Below, piece after piece: positions 1 through 8,186 of a stretch of DNA of 56,479 nucleotides (position 1 is the first letter of the stretch; each line of letters begins with the position of its first letter). The notes below the pieces were generated by a model that ran no database searches, was not told the DNA's origin, and saw only the letters and a program-made list of their open reading frames with translations. The translations under genes and the position numbers were made by a program. The DNA lies in assembly GCF_937926365.1 (NCBI RefSeq), contig NZ_CALAOH010000008.1, positions 1 through 56,479 on the forward strand, in the 5' to 3' direction. This DNA comes from an uncultured Azohydromonas sp. (GTDB taxonomy: Bacteria; Pseudomonadota; Gammaproteobacteria; Burkholderiales; Burkholderiaceae_C).

Positions 1-2
1 GC

Positions 3-77
3 GGCGGGCGCTACGCGCTGTGCACCATGTGCATCGGCGTGGGGCAGGGCATTGCCGTGGTGCTCGAAAGGGTCTGA
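3..77 (+). CDS. C-terminal end of an acetyl-CoA acetyltransferase (thiolase), cut by the window edge
   Basis: Only the last 24 codons are present. They read GGRYALCTMCIGVGQGIAV and end LERV before a TGA. In thiolases the C-terminal segment with the pattern C-x-G-x-G-x-G carries the second catalytic cysteine, which acts as the general acid/base in thiolytic cleavage or Claisen condensation of acyl-CoA; here that pattern is C-I-G-V-G-Q-G. The specific substrate (acetoacetyl-CoA, 3-oxoadipyl-CoA or another) cannot be told from this fragment. It is followed by about 290 bases without a gene and then a porin on the same strand. Confidence 0.75.
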   Translation, partial: GGRYALCTMCIGVGQGIAVVLERV

Positions 78-368
78 TCCCGCGCGCGCTGCAAGCCAGC
101 GCCAGGGCCGTGCACGGCTGCAGCAGCGCGTGCAGCCGTTGACATGGCCCTGCATCAGCCCTCACGCCGCGCCGCAGGCGCGGTGACGAAGCGCCTGGCC
201 GGGCCGGCGTCGCTGCCGCCTCGCCGCAAGCCCTGACTCTTCAAGCGGCATCTGCCACCGCCGCAGATGAGCCCGCACCTGGACACGCGCCCGTGCCGCG
301 CGTGCTCCAGCAACCGCACGCCACGGGTGCGGTGTCCCTTCAAGCATTCCACTCCAAGGAGACCCCTG
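78..368. other. Intergenic region upstream of the porin
   Basis: About 290 bases between the thiolase stop and the porin start. No convincing small gene is seen; open frames here lack a ribosome binding site and run into the porin frame. The AAGGAGA just before position 369 is the porin ribosome binding site. No clear promoter elements were recognised. Confidence 0.4.
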
Positions 369-1436
369 ATGAAGAAAATCGCCATCGCGATGGCCGTGCT
401 GCCCGCGGCCGCCGCCGTGCAAGCCCAGTCCAGCGTCACGCTCTACGGCCTGGTCGACGCCGGTGTCGAGGTCGTCAACCACGCCAGTGCCATGGGCGGC
501 TCGGTCACGCGGCTGACCTCCGGCGGCCAGAACTCCTCGCGCTGGGGCCTGCGCGGCAGCGAGGACCTCGGTGGCGGGCTCAAGGCGATCTTCCAGCTGG
601 AAAGCGGCATCTCCATCGATACCGGCGCCAACGACAACCCGCTCTTCCGCCGCCAGGCCAACGTGGGCCTGGAAGGCGGCTTCGGCCGGCTGGTCGCCGG
701 GCGCTCCTACACCACGGCCTACGACTTCATCCTGCCCTTCGACCCGATGGGCTATGCGCCGGCCTATTCCTGGGCCACGGCGGCCAGCGGCACCAGCGCG
801 GCAGGGCGCAGCGCCTACGGCATGACGACCGCGTTCGACAACCTCCTGAAGTACCAGGGCACCTTCGGCGGCTTCAAGCTGGGAGCTTCCTACGGCTTCG
901 GCGAGGTGGCGGGCGACAGCAGCGCGGGCCGGCGCTATGCCCTGGGCGTGGGCTACGCCGCGGGGCCGTTGAGCGCCGCCTTGACCGGCGAGCGCGTCAA
1001 CGCCCCGACGAGCGCGGCGCCGCAGAGCAAGACGACGACCTATCACCTGGGCCTGGGCTGGAAGATCAACAACGCCTTCGCCCTCAAGGGCGGCGCGCGC
1101 CACTTCACGCAGGAGCCCGCCGGCGGCGGCACGGAGCTGCGCGCCAACACCTACTGGGCCGGCGTGAACTGGCAGGCCACGCCGGCGCTGGGGGTGACCG
1201 CGGCGCTGTACTTCCAGGACCAGCGCAACGTCGCCCCCGAGGCCGACCCGAAGATGCTGGTGCTGCGCGCCAAGTACGCGCTGTCCAAGCGCACGGACCT
1301 GTACGCCGTCACGGCCCACGCCCGCGCCAGGAACGGCCAGCCGGTGGGCCTGACGCGCGACGTGAGTCCTCAAGGCGTCACGGGCTTCAGCGACACGCAG
1401 ACCGGCGTCATGATGGGCGTGCAGCACCGCTTCTGA
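369..1436 (+). CDS. General porin, Gram-negative (beta-proteobacterial OmpC-like type)
   Basis: A 355-residue outer membrane porin. The start at 369 follows AAGGAGA, and the product begins with a signal peptide (MKKIAIAMAVLPAAAAVQAQ) with probable cleavage after AQA or near QAQ. The mature protein opens with SSVTLYGLVDAG, the first beta-strand typical of Burkholderiales trimeric porins. It ends in QHRF, with the terminal phenylalanine used by the BAM machinery. The region GLRGSEDLGGGLKAIFQLE is the usual second/third strand pattern. The length is normal for this family (about 340-390). The role is passive uptake of small hydrophilic solutes; no substrate can be assigned, although its place next to a purine catabolic region makes a role in uptake of purines or ureides possible (inference). 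Confidence 0.93.
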   Translation: MKKIAIAMAVLPAAAAVQAQSSVTLYGLVDAGVEVVNHASAMGGSVTRLTSGGQNSSRWGLRGSEDLGGGLKAIFQLESGISIDTGANDNPLFRRQANVGLEGGFGRLVAGRSYTTAYDFILPFDPMGYAPAYSWATAASGTSAAGRSAYGMTTAFDNLLKYQGTFGGFKLGASYGFGEVAGDSSAGRRYALGVGYAAGPLSAALTGERVNAPTSAAPQSKTTTYHLGLGWKINNAFALKGGARHFTQEPAGGGTELRANTYWAGVNWQATPALGVTAALYFQDQRNVAPEADPKMLVLRAKYALSKRTDLYAVTAHARARNGQPVGLTRDVSPQGVTGFSDTQTGVMMGVQHRF

Positions 1437-1446
1437 CGACTGCAAG

Positions 1447-1507
1447 GCCTGGCATGCCCGGACGGAATGCGGCCCGCGGCCAGGGTCGGGCCGCAGTCCA
1501 GGCTTTT
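1447..1507 (+). terminator. Probable intrinsic terminator of the porin gene
   Basis: Ten bases after the porin stop there is a nested hairpin. The outer stem is GCCTGG (1447) with CCAGGC (1498-1503). The inner stem is TGCGGCCC (1468-1475) with GGGCCGCA (1488-1495). A short T run (1504-1507) follows. Confidence 0.5.
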
Positions 1508-1562
1508 CGCGGTCGCGATGGCGGATCAGCCGTTGCGATCGCATTTTTTCGTGAGAATCGTT

Positions 1563-2042
1563 ATGGACCTGCCCAGCCACCAGCTCAGCATGACGGTGCT
1601 GATGACCCCCGACACCGCCAACTTCTCCGGCAACGTGCACGGGGGCACCATCCTGAAACTGCTGGACCAGGTGGCCTACGCCTGCGCCAGCCGCTACGCC
1701 GGGCGCTACGTGGTCACGCTGTCGGTGGACCAGGTGATGTTCCGCCAGCCCATCCACGTCGGCGAGCTCGTCACCTTCCTGGCCAGCGTCAACCACACCG
1801 GCACCTCGTCGATGGAGGTGGGCATCAAGGTCATCGCCGAGGACATCCGCAGCCAGGTGGTGCGCCACGTCAACAGCTGCTTCTTCACGATGGTGGCGGT
1901 GGACGACGATCGCCGGCCCGTGGCCGTGCCGCCGCTGCGGCCTGCCACACCCGACGAAAAGCGCCGCTTCGAGCAGGCCAGGGTACGGCGCCAGTTGCGG
2001 CAGGAACTGGAGCGGCGCTATCAGGACGTGCGCTCGTCCTGA
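1563..2042 (+). CDS. Acyl-CoA thioesterase, hotdog fold (YciA/ACOT-like)
   Basis: A 159-residue protein with one 4HBT hotdog domain. The motif NVHGGTILKLLDQVAYACA (about residues 20-40) matches the helix and active-site loop of the YciA/cytosolic acyl-CoA hydrolase family, with the conserved Asn-x-His-Gly-Gly and the downstream Asp. The family hydrolyses acyl-CoA to free acid and CoA. The C-terminal tail is rich in Arg and Glu and likely helical. I chose ATG 1563 rather than the more distal 1467 because the hotdog homology begins right after it and the upstream stretch overlaps the porin terminator. Substrate chain length cannot be predicted. It stands alone between the porin and the convergent permease. 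Confidence 0.88.
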   Translation: MDLPSHQLSMTVLMTPDTANFSGNVHGGTILKLLDQVAYACASRYAGRYVVTLSVDQVMFRQPIHVGELVTFLASVNHTGTSSMEVGIKVIAEDIRSQVVRHVNSCFFTMVAVDDDRRPVAVPPLRPATPDEKRRFEQARVRRQLRQELERRYQDVRSS

Positions 2043-2218
2043 CGAAAGGCGCCAGGTCACCGGCCCATTGCATGGTTCATGCATCGGAGGCCACCCGCAA
2101 TGCCGGCGCCCACGCGCCAAGGGTAATTATGTAAATCTTGTTGCGCTCGCACCGTGTCCCTTGGAGTGAGCCAGGGCCAGCCGGCGGCATCGTGCGCGCG
2201 GCCGGCCCGCCGGGGGCA

Positions 2219-3607
2219 TCAATGGGCGTGCGCGCCTTCCTTCGCGTGCTCCCAGCCGTTGTAGATCAGGTTCAGCACCACCGCCGTGACGGCCGCCAGC
2301 AGGATGCCGCTGTGCAGCAGCGGCTCCAGCACGTGCGGCATCTTGCTGAAGAACTTGGGCGAGATCTCGGGGATCAGGCCCATGCCGATGCTGATGGCCA
2401 CGATGTACAGGTTGTGCCGCTTGCCACCGCGGAAGTCCACCGAGTGCAGGATCCGGATGCCCGTGGCCGCCACCATGCCGAACATCACGATGCCGGCGCC
2501 GCCGAGCACGAACTGCGGCACCGAGGCCACGACCAGCGCCAGCTTGGGCAGCATGCCCAGCGCCAGCATGATGAAGCCCCCGGCCACGCAGACGTAGCGG
2601 CTGCGCACGCCCGTCACGCTCACCAGGCCCACGTTCTGCGAGAACGAGGTGTGCGGGAAGGTGTTGAGAATGCCGCCGATGAGCGTGCCCAGGCCGTCCA
2701 CGCGCAGGCCGCGGGCGAGGTCTTCCATGCCGACCTTCTTCTGCGTCACGTCGCCCAGCGCGAGGAACATGCCCATCGACTCGATCATCACCACGATCAT
2801 CACCACGCACATGGTGGCGATCGCAACCAGGTCGAACGTGGGTGCCCCGAACGCGAACGGGACCACCGCGGAAACCCACGGCGCCTCGGCGATGCCGGCG
2901 AAGCTCACCTGGCCCAGGGCCAGCGCGATCACGAAGCCGATCACCAGGCCCAGCAGCACCGAGATGTTGGCGAAGAAGCCGCGCACGAAGCGCGTGATCA
3001 GCACGATGGACAGCAGCACGACCAGCGCCACGCCGAGGTACAGCGGATCGCCGAAGTTCGGGTTGGCCACGCCGCCGCCGGCCCAGTTGGCGGCCACGCG
3101 CACCAGCGACAGGCCGATCGTCGAGATGATCACGCCCGTGACCACCGGCGGAAACAACGGCAGCAGGCGGCTGATGAAGGGGGCGGCAAGCGTGGCGAAG
3201 ATGCCTGCCGCGATGACCGAGCCGAAGATGCCGGTCAGCCCCAGTGCCGGATTGGCCGCCATGGCCAGCATCGGGCCCACGGCGGCGAAGGTCACGCCCA
3301 TCATCACCGGCAGCCGGATGCCGAAGCGCCAGAAGCCGATGGCCTGGATCAGCGTCACGATGCCCGAGCACAGCAGGTCGGCGTTGATCAGCAGCGCGAT
3401 CTGGTCCTTGGGCAGCTTCAGGGCGCCGCCGATGATCAGCGGCACGGCGACCGCGCCTGCGTACATGACGAGCACGTGCTGCAGTCCCAGCACGGCGAGC
3501 TTGCCGGCGGGCAGGACCTCGTCGACCGGGTGAACGGGCTGCTTGCCGTCAGCGACGGCGGTTTCAGCCAAGGCGTCGGACGCCTCCAGCGTATTGACAG
3601 TGGACAT
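2219..3607 (-). CDS. NCS2 (NAT) family urate/xanthine permease
   Basis: A 462-residue polytopic membrane protein of the nucleobase-ascorbate transporter family. Two signatures are visible: the TM1 Gln-His motif (GLQHVLVMYAGAVAVPLIIG) and the NAT motif QNVGLVSVTGVRSR, whose form resembles urate/xanthine carriers rather than uracil carriers (inference from family knowledge). It would import urate or xanthine by cation symport. The start at 3607 follows GGAGAAA; a longer in-frame start at 3649 lacks a good ribosome binding site. It lies 80 bases downstream of puuD on the same strand, so the two are probably one operon. The neighbour supports urate as a substrate. Confidence 0.92.
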   Translation of the reverse strand: MSTVNTLEASDALAETAVADGKQPVHPVDEVLPAGKLAVLGLQHVLVMYAGAVAVPLIIGGALKLPKDQIALLINADLLCSGIVTLIQAIGFWRFGIRLPVMMGVTFAAVGPMLAMAANPALGLTGIFGSVIAAGIFATLAAPFISRLLPLFPPVVTGVIISTIGLSLVRVAANWAGGGVANPNFGDPLYLGVALVVLLSIVLITRFVRGFFANISVLLGLVIGFVIALALGQVSFAGIAEAPWVSAVVPFAFGAPTFDLVAIATMCVVMIVVMIESMGMFLALGDVTQKKVGMEDLARGLRVDGLGTLIGGILNTFPHTSFSQNVGLVSVTGVRSRYVCVAGGFIMLALGMLPKLALVVASVPQFVLGGAGIVMFGMVAATGIRILHSVDFRGGKRHNLYIVAISIGMGLIPEISPKFFSKMPHVLEPLLHSGILLAAVTAVVLNLIYNGWEHAKEGAHAH

Positions 3608-3687
3608 GGGTTTCTCCTGCTCACGGGCGGCCGGCCGAGGTCCGGGCACGGCCGCTTCTGCTACCTGGGGGGTGGTGGGTCAGCGGC

Positions 3688-4905
3688 TCACTGCGCGTGC
3701 GCGCCGGCCTCGAACCAACGGGCGATCAGGGTGCGCTCCGCGTCGGTGATCTGCGTGGTGTTGTTCAGCGGCATGGACTTCTGCACCACGGCCTGCTGGT
3801 ACACCGCCTGGGCGTTGACGCGGATGAGCTCCGGCGTGTGCAGCGCCACGTTCTTGCTCTGCACCTGGGCGTTGTGGCAGAGGGCGCAGCGCTGCTCGAC
3901 CACGGCCTGCACCTGCTTGAACTCCACCGGCTGCTGCGGCGCGGCGGCCATGCCGGCATCGCTGCGCGGCGGCGGGGCCAGCCAGAAGGCCATGCCGGCC
4001 AGGGCCAGCGTGCCCACCACCGCATGCTCCCAGGGCGTGCGCTTGCCCAGCACGTGGGCCTTGTGGCGCGAGACGAAGCTGTGGCGGATGAGCGCGCCGG
4101 CGAGCATCAGCAGCACCAGCACCAGCCAGTTGTTCTTGCCCTGGTACAGCCAGCCGTAGTGGTTGGAGAGCATGGCGATGAGCACCGGCAGCGTGAAGTA
4201 CGTGTTGTGCACGCTGCGCTGCTTGCCGCGCTGGCCGTGGATCGGGTCCACCGGCTGGCCGGCGCGCAGCTGCGCCACCACCTTGCGCTGGCCCGGGATG
4301 ATCCAGAAGAACACGTTGGCGCTCATCGTCGTGGCGAGCATGGCGCCCACCAGCAGGAAGGCCGCGCGCCCGGCAAAGAGCTGGCAGGCCAGCCATGAGG
4401 CGAAGACCACGAAGGCGACGACGCAGGCGCCGACGACGACATCCCCGTTCTTCCGCTGGCCCAGCGTGCGGCAGATGGCGTCGTAGATCAGCCAGAAGGC
4501 GGCGAGGAATCCCAGCGCCGCGCCGATGGCCGCGCCCGGCGACCAGTCGAACACCGACTTGTCCACCAGGAAGGTGCCGGCGTTGAAGAGGTAGAGCACC
4601 GTGAACAGCCCGAAGCCCGTGAGCCAGGTCGAGTAGCTCTCCCAGTACGACCAGTGCAGGTTCTCGGGCAGCGGCAGCCACTTGGGCGCCACCATGTACT
4701 TGTTGGAGTGGTAGAAGCCGCCGCCGTGCACGGCCCACATCTCGCCGTCCACGCCCTTTTTCTTCAGGTCCCCGTGCGTGGGCGCACTGAGGCTGTTGTC
4801 GAGCATGACGAAGTAGAAGGAGGCACCGATCCAGGCAATGGCGGTGATGACGTGGGCCCAGCGCAGCAGCAGGTTGGCCCAGTCAATGAGGTAGGAAACG
4901 TCCAT
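3688..4905 (-). CDS. puuD: Membrane-bound urate oxidase (urate hydroxylase) PuuD with cytochrome c domain
   Basis: A 405-residue protein that matches the PuuD architecture: an N-terminal membrane domain with about eight or nine helices (starting LLLRWAHVITAIAWIGASFY, with conserved His) and a C-terminal cytochrome c domain with heme-binding CALCH at residues 340-344. A possible axial Met is in the KSMPLNN segment. PuuD oxidises urate to 5-hydroxyisourate and passes electrons to the respiratory chain instead of making hydrogen peroxide as soluble uricase does. The heme domain is expected in the periplasm. It is first of a probable puuD-permease operon. The upstream 324 bases contain two palindromes (see regulatory entries). 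No soluble uricase gene is present in the window, so this is the likely urate oxidase. Confidence 0.95.
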   Translation of the reverse strand: MDVSYLIDWANLLLRWAHVITAIAWIGASFYFVMLDNSLSAPTHGDLKKKGVDGEMWAVHGGGFYHSNKYMVAPKWLPLPENLHWSYWESYSTWLTGFGLFTVLYLFNAGTFLVDKSVFDWSPGAAIGAALGFLAAFWLIYDAICRTLGQRKNGDVVVGACVVAFVVFASWLACQLFAGRAAFLLVGAMLATTMSANVFFWIIPGQRKVVAQLRAGQPVDPIHGQRGKQRSVHNTYFTLPVLIAMLSNHYGWLYQGKNNWLVLVLLMLAGALIRHSFVSRHKAHVLGKRTPWEHAVVGTLALAGMAFWLAPPPRSDAGMAAAPQQPVEFKQVQAVVEQRCALCHNAQVQSKNVALHTPELIRVNAQAVYQQAVVQKSMPLNNTTQITDAERTLIARWFEAGAHAQ

Positions 4906-5045
4906 TGGTGATACCGCAGGAAGTGCCGGCAGCGTGGCGCTACCGGCTTCTTCCCCTCACCACAGCGGGCTCTGTGAGGAGCGAAGGTCGCAACCTGGGC
5001 AAGGCATGAAGTGCTTGCGCGGGCTCCGCGGCGACAATGCCGAAA

Positions 5046-5055
5046 GTGTATACAC
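5046..5055. promoter_or_regulatory. GTGTATACAC palindrome, putative GntR operator upstream of puuD
   Basis: A perfect 10-base palindrome 141 bases upstream of the puuD start. The identical 10-mer occurs at 6228-6237, and the TGTATACA core occurs again at 13620-13631. FCD-type GntR regulators typically bind palindromes of this TNGTATACNA kind, and a GntR gene lies at 10482-11228 (assignment is inference). Confidence 0.65.
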
Positions 5056-5104
5056 CTCAGTATTCATCGCCCTTCGCGTAAACCCCAAGTGACGGGTTCG
5101 CAGC

Positions 5105-5121
5105 GGAATAGCGCCTATTCC
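5105..5121. promoter_or_regulatory. GGAATAGCGCCTATTCC palindrome, putative LysR-type operator
   Basis: A perfect 7-base inverted repeat with a 3-base centre, about 200 bases upstream of puuD. Its inner part AATAGCGCCTAT matches AATAACGCCTAT at 23130-23141, in front of the LysR gene at 22173-23099, at 11 of 12 positions. Its left half GGAATAGC also appears, on the other strand, in the gcl and pyk promoter motifs, so the regulator may be either LysR. Confidence 0.5.
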
Positions 5122-5229
5122 ACGGGGCATATTCAGGGGCCACCAGTTTTACCAGTGGAAACTGAATGCTGACCGGTTTCACTTCTTGAGCGAAGCTGAA
5201 ACATTTCAAGTCGTCATCACGACGTGGAC

Positions 5230-6072
5230 TCAAGCGTGCGAACGCGCCAGCGCCCGATGCCACAGCACGGCCCAGGTACAGAGCATGAACGGCGCCGTCA
5301 GGGCGGGTATGCCGGCGCGCTGCGCCGCCAGCGACAACAGCGTGGCGCCGGAGGCCGCCACGGCCGTCTGCATCAGCGTGGCGTGCCGGCCCAGGGCCAG
5401 CACGCACAGCACGGCGTTGAAGCCCGCCAGGCCCGCCGCCAGTGCGGCGTCCGGCATCTCCATCAGCAACCCGATGAGAAGCGCCAAGCCCGAAGCCGCC
5501 AGGGCCTGCAGCGCCAGCCGCGGCGACTCCAGGGCGATCGCGCACAGCACGCACATCGCGGCCGGAACGCTTTGCAGGAACACGACCTGGGCCAGCGCGT
5601 GCAGCAAGCCGTCGATCACCACCAGTTCTCCAGGCCCGGGCGCGGGACCCGCGCCGGCCTGGAGCTTCATCGGCGCGAGCACGGCCCAGGCACACCAGAG
5701 GGCCAGCACGAAGGGCGCGGTATAGACAGGCAGGGACCAGCGGCGCAACGCCTGCAACGCCAGGCCAATGGCGACGACCGCGCCGAAGACCAGGCTCAGC
5801 ACCAGCACCGAGGGTTGGAAGAACACGCTGGCCGCCATCGCTGCCAGCGCGGCGTTGTAGCCATGCAGGCCCTGGTGCACGTCCTCCTGCGCCTGGCCGA
5901 GCAGCAGCGCAAGGCCGGAGCCCAGGGCGCTGCCCAGCACCGCGGCCGCGGCCAGCGTCGCGGAGGCCTGGAGCAGCCCGCACAGCACCAGCGCGCCAGC
6001 GGTGGACGTGCGCAGCAGGAAGATCTGCGCCAGGCCCCGCAGCACGACCTGCAGGGCATTGACGATGGGCAT
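5230..6072 (-). CDS. Urea transporter (UT family channel)
   Basis: A 280-residue hydrophobic protein with the two-fold internal repeat of UT urea channels. The first repeat has GLHGYNAALAAMA followed by LPVYTAPFVLALW, and the second has GLAGFNAVLCVLALG followed by IPALTAPFMLCTW. These are the urea-binding and pore-lining motifs of the family, although the second copy has Phe for Tyr. The start at 6072 is preceded by GGAGG. Urea is an end product of the allantoate route if ureidoglycolate lyase is used, so this channel could export excess urea or import it; no urease genes are seen here. It is transcribed away from the UraD-AllC fusion gene, and the shared 226-base region carries a GntR-type palindrome. 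Confidence 0.88.
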   Translation of the reverse strand: MPIVNALQVVLRGLAQIFLLRTSTAGALVLCGLLQASATLAAAAVLGSALGSGLALLLGQAQEDVHQGLHGYNAALAAMAASVFFQPSVLVLSLVFGAVVAIGLALQALRRWSLPVYTAPFVLALWCAWAVLAPMKLQAGAGPAPGPGELVVIDGLLHALAQVVFLQSVPAAMCVLCAIALESPRLALQALAASGLALLIGLLMEMPDAALAAGLAGFNAVLCVLALGRHATLMQTAVAASGATLLSLAAQRAGIPALTAPFMLCTWAVLWHRALARSHA

Positions 6073-6227
6073 CGAAGGCCTCCACTCGAATCGGTCACTC
6101 TTGAAAAATGCCTGCGCTGCAGGGCATTTCGCCCCATTCGCCACGGCTTACCGCGCCTTGGGTACCCGGGCCGACCGCGCGGCGATACCCCTGATCGCGA
6201 GTTTTCAATCTTATCTGGCATACGTTT

Positions 6228-6237
6228 GTGTATACAC
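6228..6237. promoter_or_regulatory. GTGTATACAC palindrome in the divergent urea channel / UraD-AllC promoter
   Basis: Identical to the palindrome at 5046-5055 and located 62 bases upstream of the UraD-AllC start and 156 bases upstream of the divergent urea transporter start. It is a putative operator for the GntR regulator at 10482-11228. Confidence 0.65.
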
Positions 6238-6298
6238 TTTCAGGCAACTTCTCAGCCGCTTCGGCGTTTCGCATCAACGTCCTTCATCCGGGAAACAC

Positions 6299-8050
6299 AT
6301 GCTGACTCTCTCCGACCTCAACGCCTCCAGCCAGGCGCAGTTCACCGCCATGCTGGATGGCGTCTACGAGCACTCGCCCTGGATTGCCGAGGCCGCCTGG
6401 AACCGGCGCCCCTTCACCACGCTGGCGCAGCTCAAGCGCGCGCTGGTGGAGGAATTGCGCGCGGCCGGGCGCGAGGCGCAGCTTGGCCTCATCCGTGCCC
6501 ACCCGGAGCTCGCCGGCAAGGCCATGGTCGCCAAGACCCTCACGGCCGAGTCCACACACGAGCAGGGCAAGGCGGGGCTGACGGCCTGCACGCCGGAGGA
6601 GTTCGAGAAGCTGCAGCGCCTGAACGCCGACTACAACGCCCGCTTCGGCTGGCCCTTCATCCTGGCCGTGCGCGGCCCGCGCGGCGCGGGGCTGGACAAG
6701 CGGCAGATCATCGAGACCTTCGAGCGTCGGCTGGCGAACCACCCGGACTTCGAATTCGCCGAGGCGTTGCGCAACATCCACCGCATCGCGGAGATCCGGC
6801 TCAACGACAAGTTCGGTTTCGAGCCGGTCCAGGGCAACCTGGTATGGGACTGGGCCGAGACGCTGGCGCAAGACAGCGACCAGGACGACGCCCTGACGGT
6901 GACTTACCTGACCGAGGCGCACCAGGCCTGCGCTCGCCGCCTGGCGACGTGGATGGAACAGGATTGCGGCTTCGACGAGGTGCGCATCGACGCCGTGGGC
7001 AACGTGGTGGGCGTCTACCACGGCAGCGACCCGGGCGCGAAGCGGCTGCTCACCGGCAGCCACTACGACACGGTGCGCAACGGCGGCAAGTACGACGGGC
7101 GGCTGGGCATCCTGGTGCCCATGGCCTGCGTGCGGCAACTGAAGCTCGCGGGCAAGCGGCTGCCCTTCGGCATCGAGGTCGTGGGCTTCGCGGAAGAGGA
7201 AGGCCAGCGCTACAAGGCCACCTTCCTGGGCTCGGGCGCGCTCATCGGGCAGTTCGACAGGGGCTGGCTGGACCAGGTCGATGCCCAGGGCATCTCCATG
7301 CGCCAGGCCATGCGGGACGCCGGGCTGTCCATCGAGGACATCGCGTCGCTGCGGCGCAACCCCGCCGACTACCTCGGCTTCGTCGAGGTCCACATCGAGC
7401 AGGGCCCGGTGCTGGACGCGCTGGACCTGCCGCTGGGCGTGGTCACTTCCATCAACGGCAGCGTGCGCCTCATGGGCGAGGTCATCGGCCAGGCTAGCCA
7501 TGCCGGCACCACGCCCATGGGCCAGCGGCGCGACGCGGCCGCGGCGGTGGCGGAGCTGGTGCTGTACCTGGAGCAGCGCGCGGCGCAGGTGCCGGACCTG
7601 GTGGGCACGGTGGGCATGCTGGAGGTGCCCAACGGCTCCATCAACGTGGTGCCGGGGCGCTGCCGCTTCAGCCTGGACATCCGCGCCACCACCAACGAGG
7701 TGCGCGACGCCTGCCTGGCGGACGTGCGCGCCGAGGCGCAGCGCATCTGCGAGCGCCGCGGCGTGAGCCTGAAGCTGGAAGAGACCATGCGCGCGGCGGC
7801 CGCGCCCAGCGCGCCCGAATGGCAGCGGCGCTGGGAGCAGGCCGTGCAGGCGCTGGGCCTGCCGGTGTTCCGCATGCCCAGCGGCGCGGGGCACGACGCG
7901 ATGAAGCTGCACGAGGCCATGCCGCAGGCGATGCTGTTCCTGCGCGGCGGCAATGCCGGCATCAGCCACAACCCGCTGGAAACCATCACCAGCGACGACG
8001 CCGAGCTGTGCGTGCAGGCGTTCAACCAGTTGCTGTCGCAACTGCAGTGA
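6299..8050 (+). CDS. Bifunctional OHCU decarboxylase - allantoate amidohydrolase (UraD-AllC fusion)
   Basis: A 583-residue fusion. Residues 1 to about 170 are a UraD domain: EHSPWIAEAAW, the catalytic HPELAG segment, the Glu in ESTHEQGKAGL and the FGWPFILAVRG motif are intact. Residues about 175-583 are an M20-type allantoate amidohydrolase with metal ligands visible in GSHYDTVRNGGKYDG (His, Asp), FAEEEGQRY (Glu), VHIEQGPVLD (His) and GISHNPLE (His). UraD decarboxylates OHCU to S-allantoin; AllC hydrolyses allantoate, releasing ammonia. The two steps are not consecutive, because allantoinase acts between them and is not in the window. The start at 6299 gives the expected UraD N-terminus. A second, free UraD is encoded at 24661-25203. 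Confidence 0.93.
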   Translation: MLTLSDLNASSQAQFTAMLDGVYEHSPWIAEAAWNRRPFTTLAQLKRALVEELRAAGREAQLGLIRAHPELAGKAMVAKTLTAESTHEQGKAGLTACTPEEFEKLQRLNADYNARFGWPFILAVRGPRGAGLDKRQIIETFERRLANHPDFEFAEALRNIHRIAEIRLNDKFGFEPVQGNLVWDWAETLAQDSDQDDALTVTYLTEAHQACARRLATWMEQDCGFDEVRIDAVGNVVGVYHGSDPGAKRLLTGSHYDTVRNGGKYDGRLGILVPMACVRQLKLAGKRLPFGIEVVGFAEEEGQRYKATFLGSGALIGQFDRGWLDQVDAQGISMRQAMRDAGLSIEDIASLRRNPADYLGFVEVHIEQGPVLDALDLPLGVVTSINGSVRLMGEVIGQASHAGTTPMGQRRDAAAAVAELVLYLEQRAAQVPDLVGTVGMLEVPNGSINVVPGRCRFSLDIRATTNEVRDACLADVRAEAQRICERRGVSLKLEETMRAAAAPSAPEWQRRWEQAVQALGLPVFRMPSGAGHDAMKLHEAMPQAMLFLRGGNAGISHNPLETITSDDAELCVQAFNQLLSQLQ

Positions 8051-8072
8051 GCCCGGCCGCAAGCCACAACAC

Positions 8073-8154
8073 CGTCATGCCCGCGAAGACGGGCATCCAC
8101 GCCACACGCGGTGCGGCCCGGCATTCGTGGATTCCCGCCTGCGCGGGAATGACG
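8073..8154. repeat. Palindromic repeat, short class (copy 1)
   Basis: An imperfect long inverted repeat made of two hairpins, the left with arms GCCCGC/GCGGGC-like around GAAG and the right GATTCCCGCC...GCGGGAATGACG. The ends are CGTCAT and ATGACG. The same design recurs at 30356-30436. It sits between UraD-AllC and the M20 gene. Confidence 0.8.
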
Positions 8155-8186
8155 AATCCGAGCGCCACCGTGACTGCCCTCTAGAG

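Larger units (their letters stand above)
4906..5229. other. Promoter region of puuD between the urea channel and puuD
   Basis: A 324-base region with no supported gene. It carries two strong palindromes, at 5046-5055 and 5105-5121, listed separately. The 3' end of the urea transporter gene points into it. Confidence 0.6.

Noticed and set aside
162..2120. Long antisense frame across porin and thioesterase
   Set aside because: It is a shadow of two well-supported genes and has no recognisable motifs.
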